From Rhizobium sp. FY34 (GTDB lineage: Bacteria; Pseudomonadota; Alphaproteobacteria; Rhizobiales; Rhizobiaceae): DNA of 64,000 bases. Below, in pieces: positions 63,781-64,000 of this stretch (positions within the stretch are counted from its first letter, which is position 1; each line of letters starts with the position of its first letter). Where the stretch lies: the NCBI RefSeq assembly GCF_005222845.1, contig NZ_STFZ01000014.1, forward strand, positions 171,784 to 235,783, given 5' to 3'. The notes beneath the pieces were generated by a model. The model worked only from the letters and a program-made list of their open reading frames with translations, did not search any database and was not told the origin of the DNA. Position numbers and translations under genes: made by a program.

Positions 63781-64000
63781 GCGTAGGCCACTCCTGCCCG
63801 GATGAGAACTTCTTCCTGCTGCGGATCGGCGACTTCGACGAGGCCATTGACGAAAATGCCGGGTGTGATCACGTGTTCCGGATCGATCTCGCCAGCTGCG
63901 ACAATCCGCGAGACCTGGGCGATCGTGGTGGCAGCTGCCATGCACATCAGCGGATTGAAGTTTCGTCCGGCCTTATTGTAGGTGAGGTTGCCATGCGTAT
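63777..64000 (-). CDS. pcaI: 3-oxoadipate CoA-transferase alpha subunit (partial, runs off the window)
   Basis: This is the C-terminal 74 residues of the alpha subunit, entering from beyond the right edge. It contains NLTYNKAGRNFNPLMCMAA and ITPGIFVNGLVEV, typical of the CoA-transferase alpha subunit C-terminus. It ends in an ATGA overlap with pcaJ. The start and N-terminal two thirds are outside the window. Confidence 0.93.
   Translation of the reverse strand, partial: THGNLTYNKAGRNFNPLMCMAAATTIAQVSRIVAAGEIDPEHVITPGIFVNGLVEVADPQQEEVLIRAGVAYA

Overview
The window reads as chromosomal or megaplasmid DNA of a GC-rich alphaproteobacterium, most likely a member of the Rhizobiaceae (Rhizobium/Agrobacterium type). 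Signs of this are a pcaDCHGB operon with a divergent LysR gene pcaQ, a pobA/pobR pair, a separate pcaIJF block, a cellulose synthase operon that lacks bcsC and bcsD but has a TPR-protein gene and a bcsN-like lipoprotein gene, BMP-type purine/nucleoside ABC transport, and IS elements common in rhizobia. No rRNA or tRNA gene was recognised.

Layout. (1) 1-2760 is a graveyard of broken insertion sequences: IS5, IS3, a nearly full-length IS256 with terminal repeats, and IS481-type and IS630 scraps. (2) 2909-25182 is a two-armed purine/N-heterocycle catabolic island. The minus arm (17539 down to 2909) encodes an acylphosphatase-like protein, a Rieske-only protein, a GST-like protein, adenine deaminase, a LysR regulator, a two-subunit ThDP decarboxylase, a GMC oxidoreductase, an amidohydrolase/deaminase, a Rieske-less oxygenase catalytic subunit, a two-gene molybdenum hydroxylase and an aldehyde dehydrogenase. 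The plus arm (18054 to 25182) lies behind a textbook sigma-54 promoter. It encodes a BMP-family ABC importer, a second Rieske-less oxygenase subunit and guanine deaminase. (3) 25442-27689 holds a MYG1-like protein and a GH25 muramidase lipoprotein. (4) 27857-40621 is an amine/amino-acid/peptide utilisation region: two DadA-type flavin oxidases, a class III aminotransferase, two HAD hydrolases, a GNAT protein, a peptide-type ABC importer and an Lrp/AsnC regulator. (5) 40911-49367 is cellulose synthesis: bcsA, bcsB, a TPR protein gene, a bcsN-like gene, and a convergent GH5 endoglucanase. (6) 49476-64000 is aromatic catabolism: an M20 peptidase, pcaB-G-H-C-D, pcaQ, a zinc alcohol dehydrogenase, pobA/pobR, a YqaE-type membrane peptide, a TauE/SafE permease, an S10 peptidase-like protein, pcaF, pcaJ and part of pcaI.

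The most interesting system is in region 2. The Rieske iron-sulfur domain and the mononuclear-iron catalytic domain of a ring-hydroxylating/N-dealkylating oxygenase sit on separate genes. There are two paralogous catalytic subunits, one stand-alone Rieske protein, and a GST-like gene overlapping the Rieske gene. This resembles the NdmC-NdmD-NdmE N7-demethylase of caffeine-degrading Pseudomonas, in which NdmC lacks a Rieske domain and NdmE is GST-like. Here the genes sit among adenine and guanine deaminases, a xanthine-dehydrogenase-type enzyme and a purine-type transporter. I infer a nitrogen-regulated pathway that takes up and dealkylates or hydroxylates a substituted purine, then deaminates and oxidises the base. 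The aldehyde side product may go to the aldehyde dehydrogenase. The substrate is not determinable from sequence, and no flavin reductase is encoded nearby.

In region 6, 4-hydroxybenzoate is hydroxylated by PobA to protocatechuate, cleaved by PcaGH, processed by PcaB, PcaC and PcaD to 3-oxoadipate, activated by PcaIJ and thiolysed by PcaF to succinyl-CoA and acetyl-CoA.
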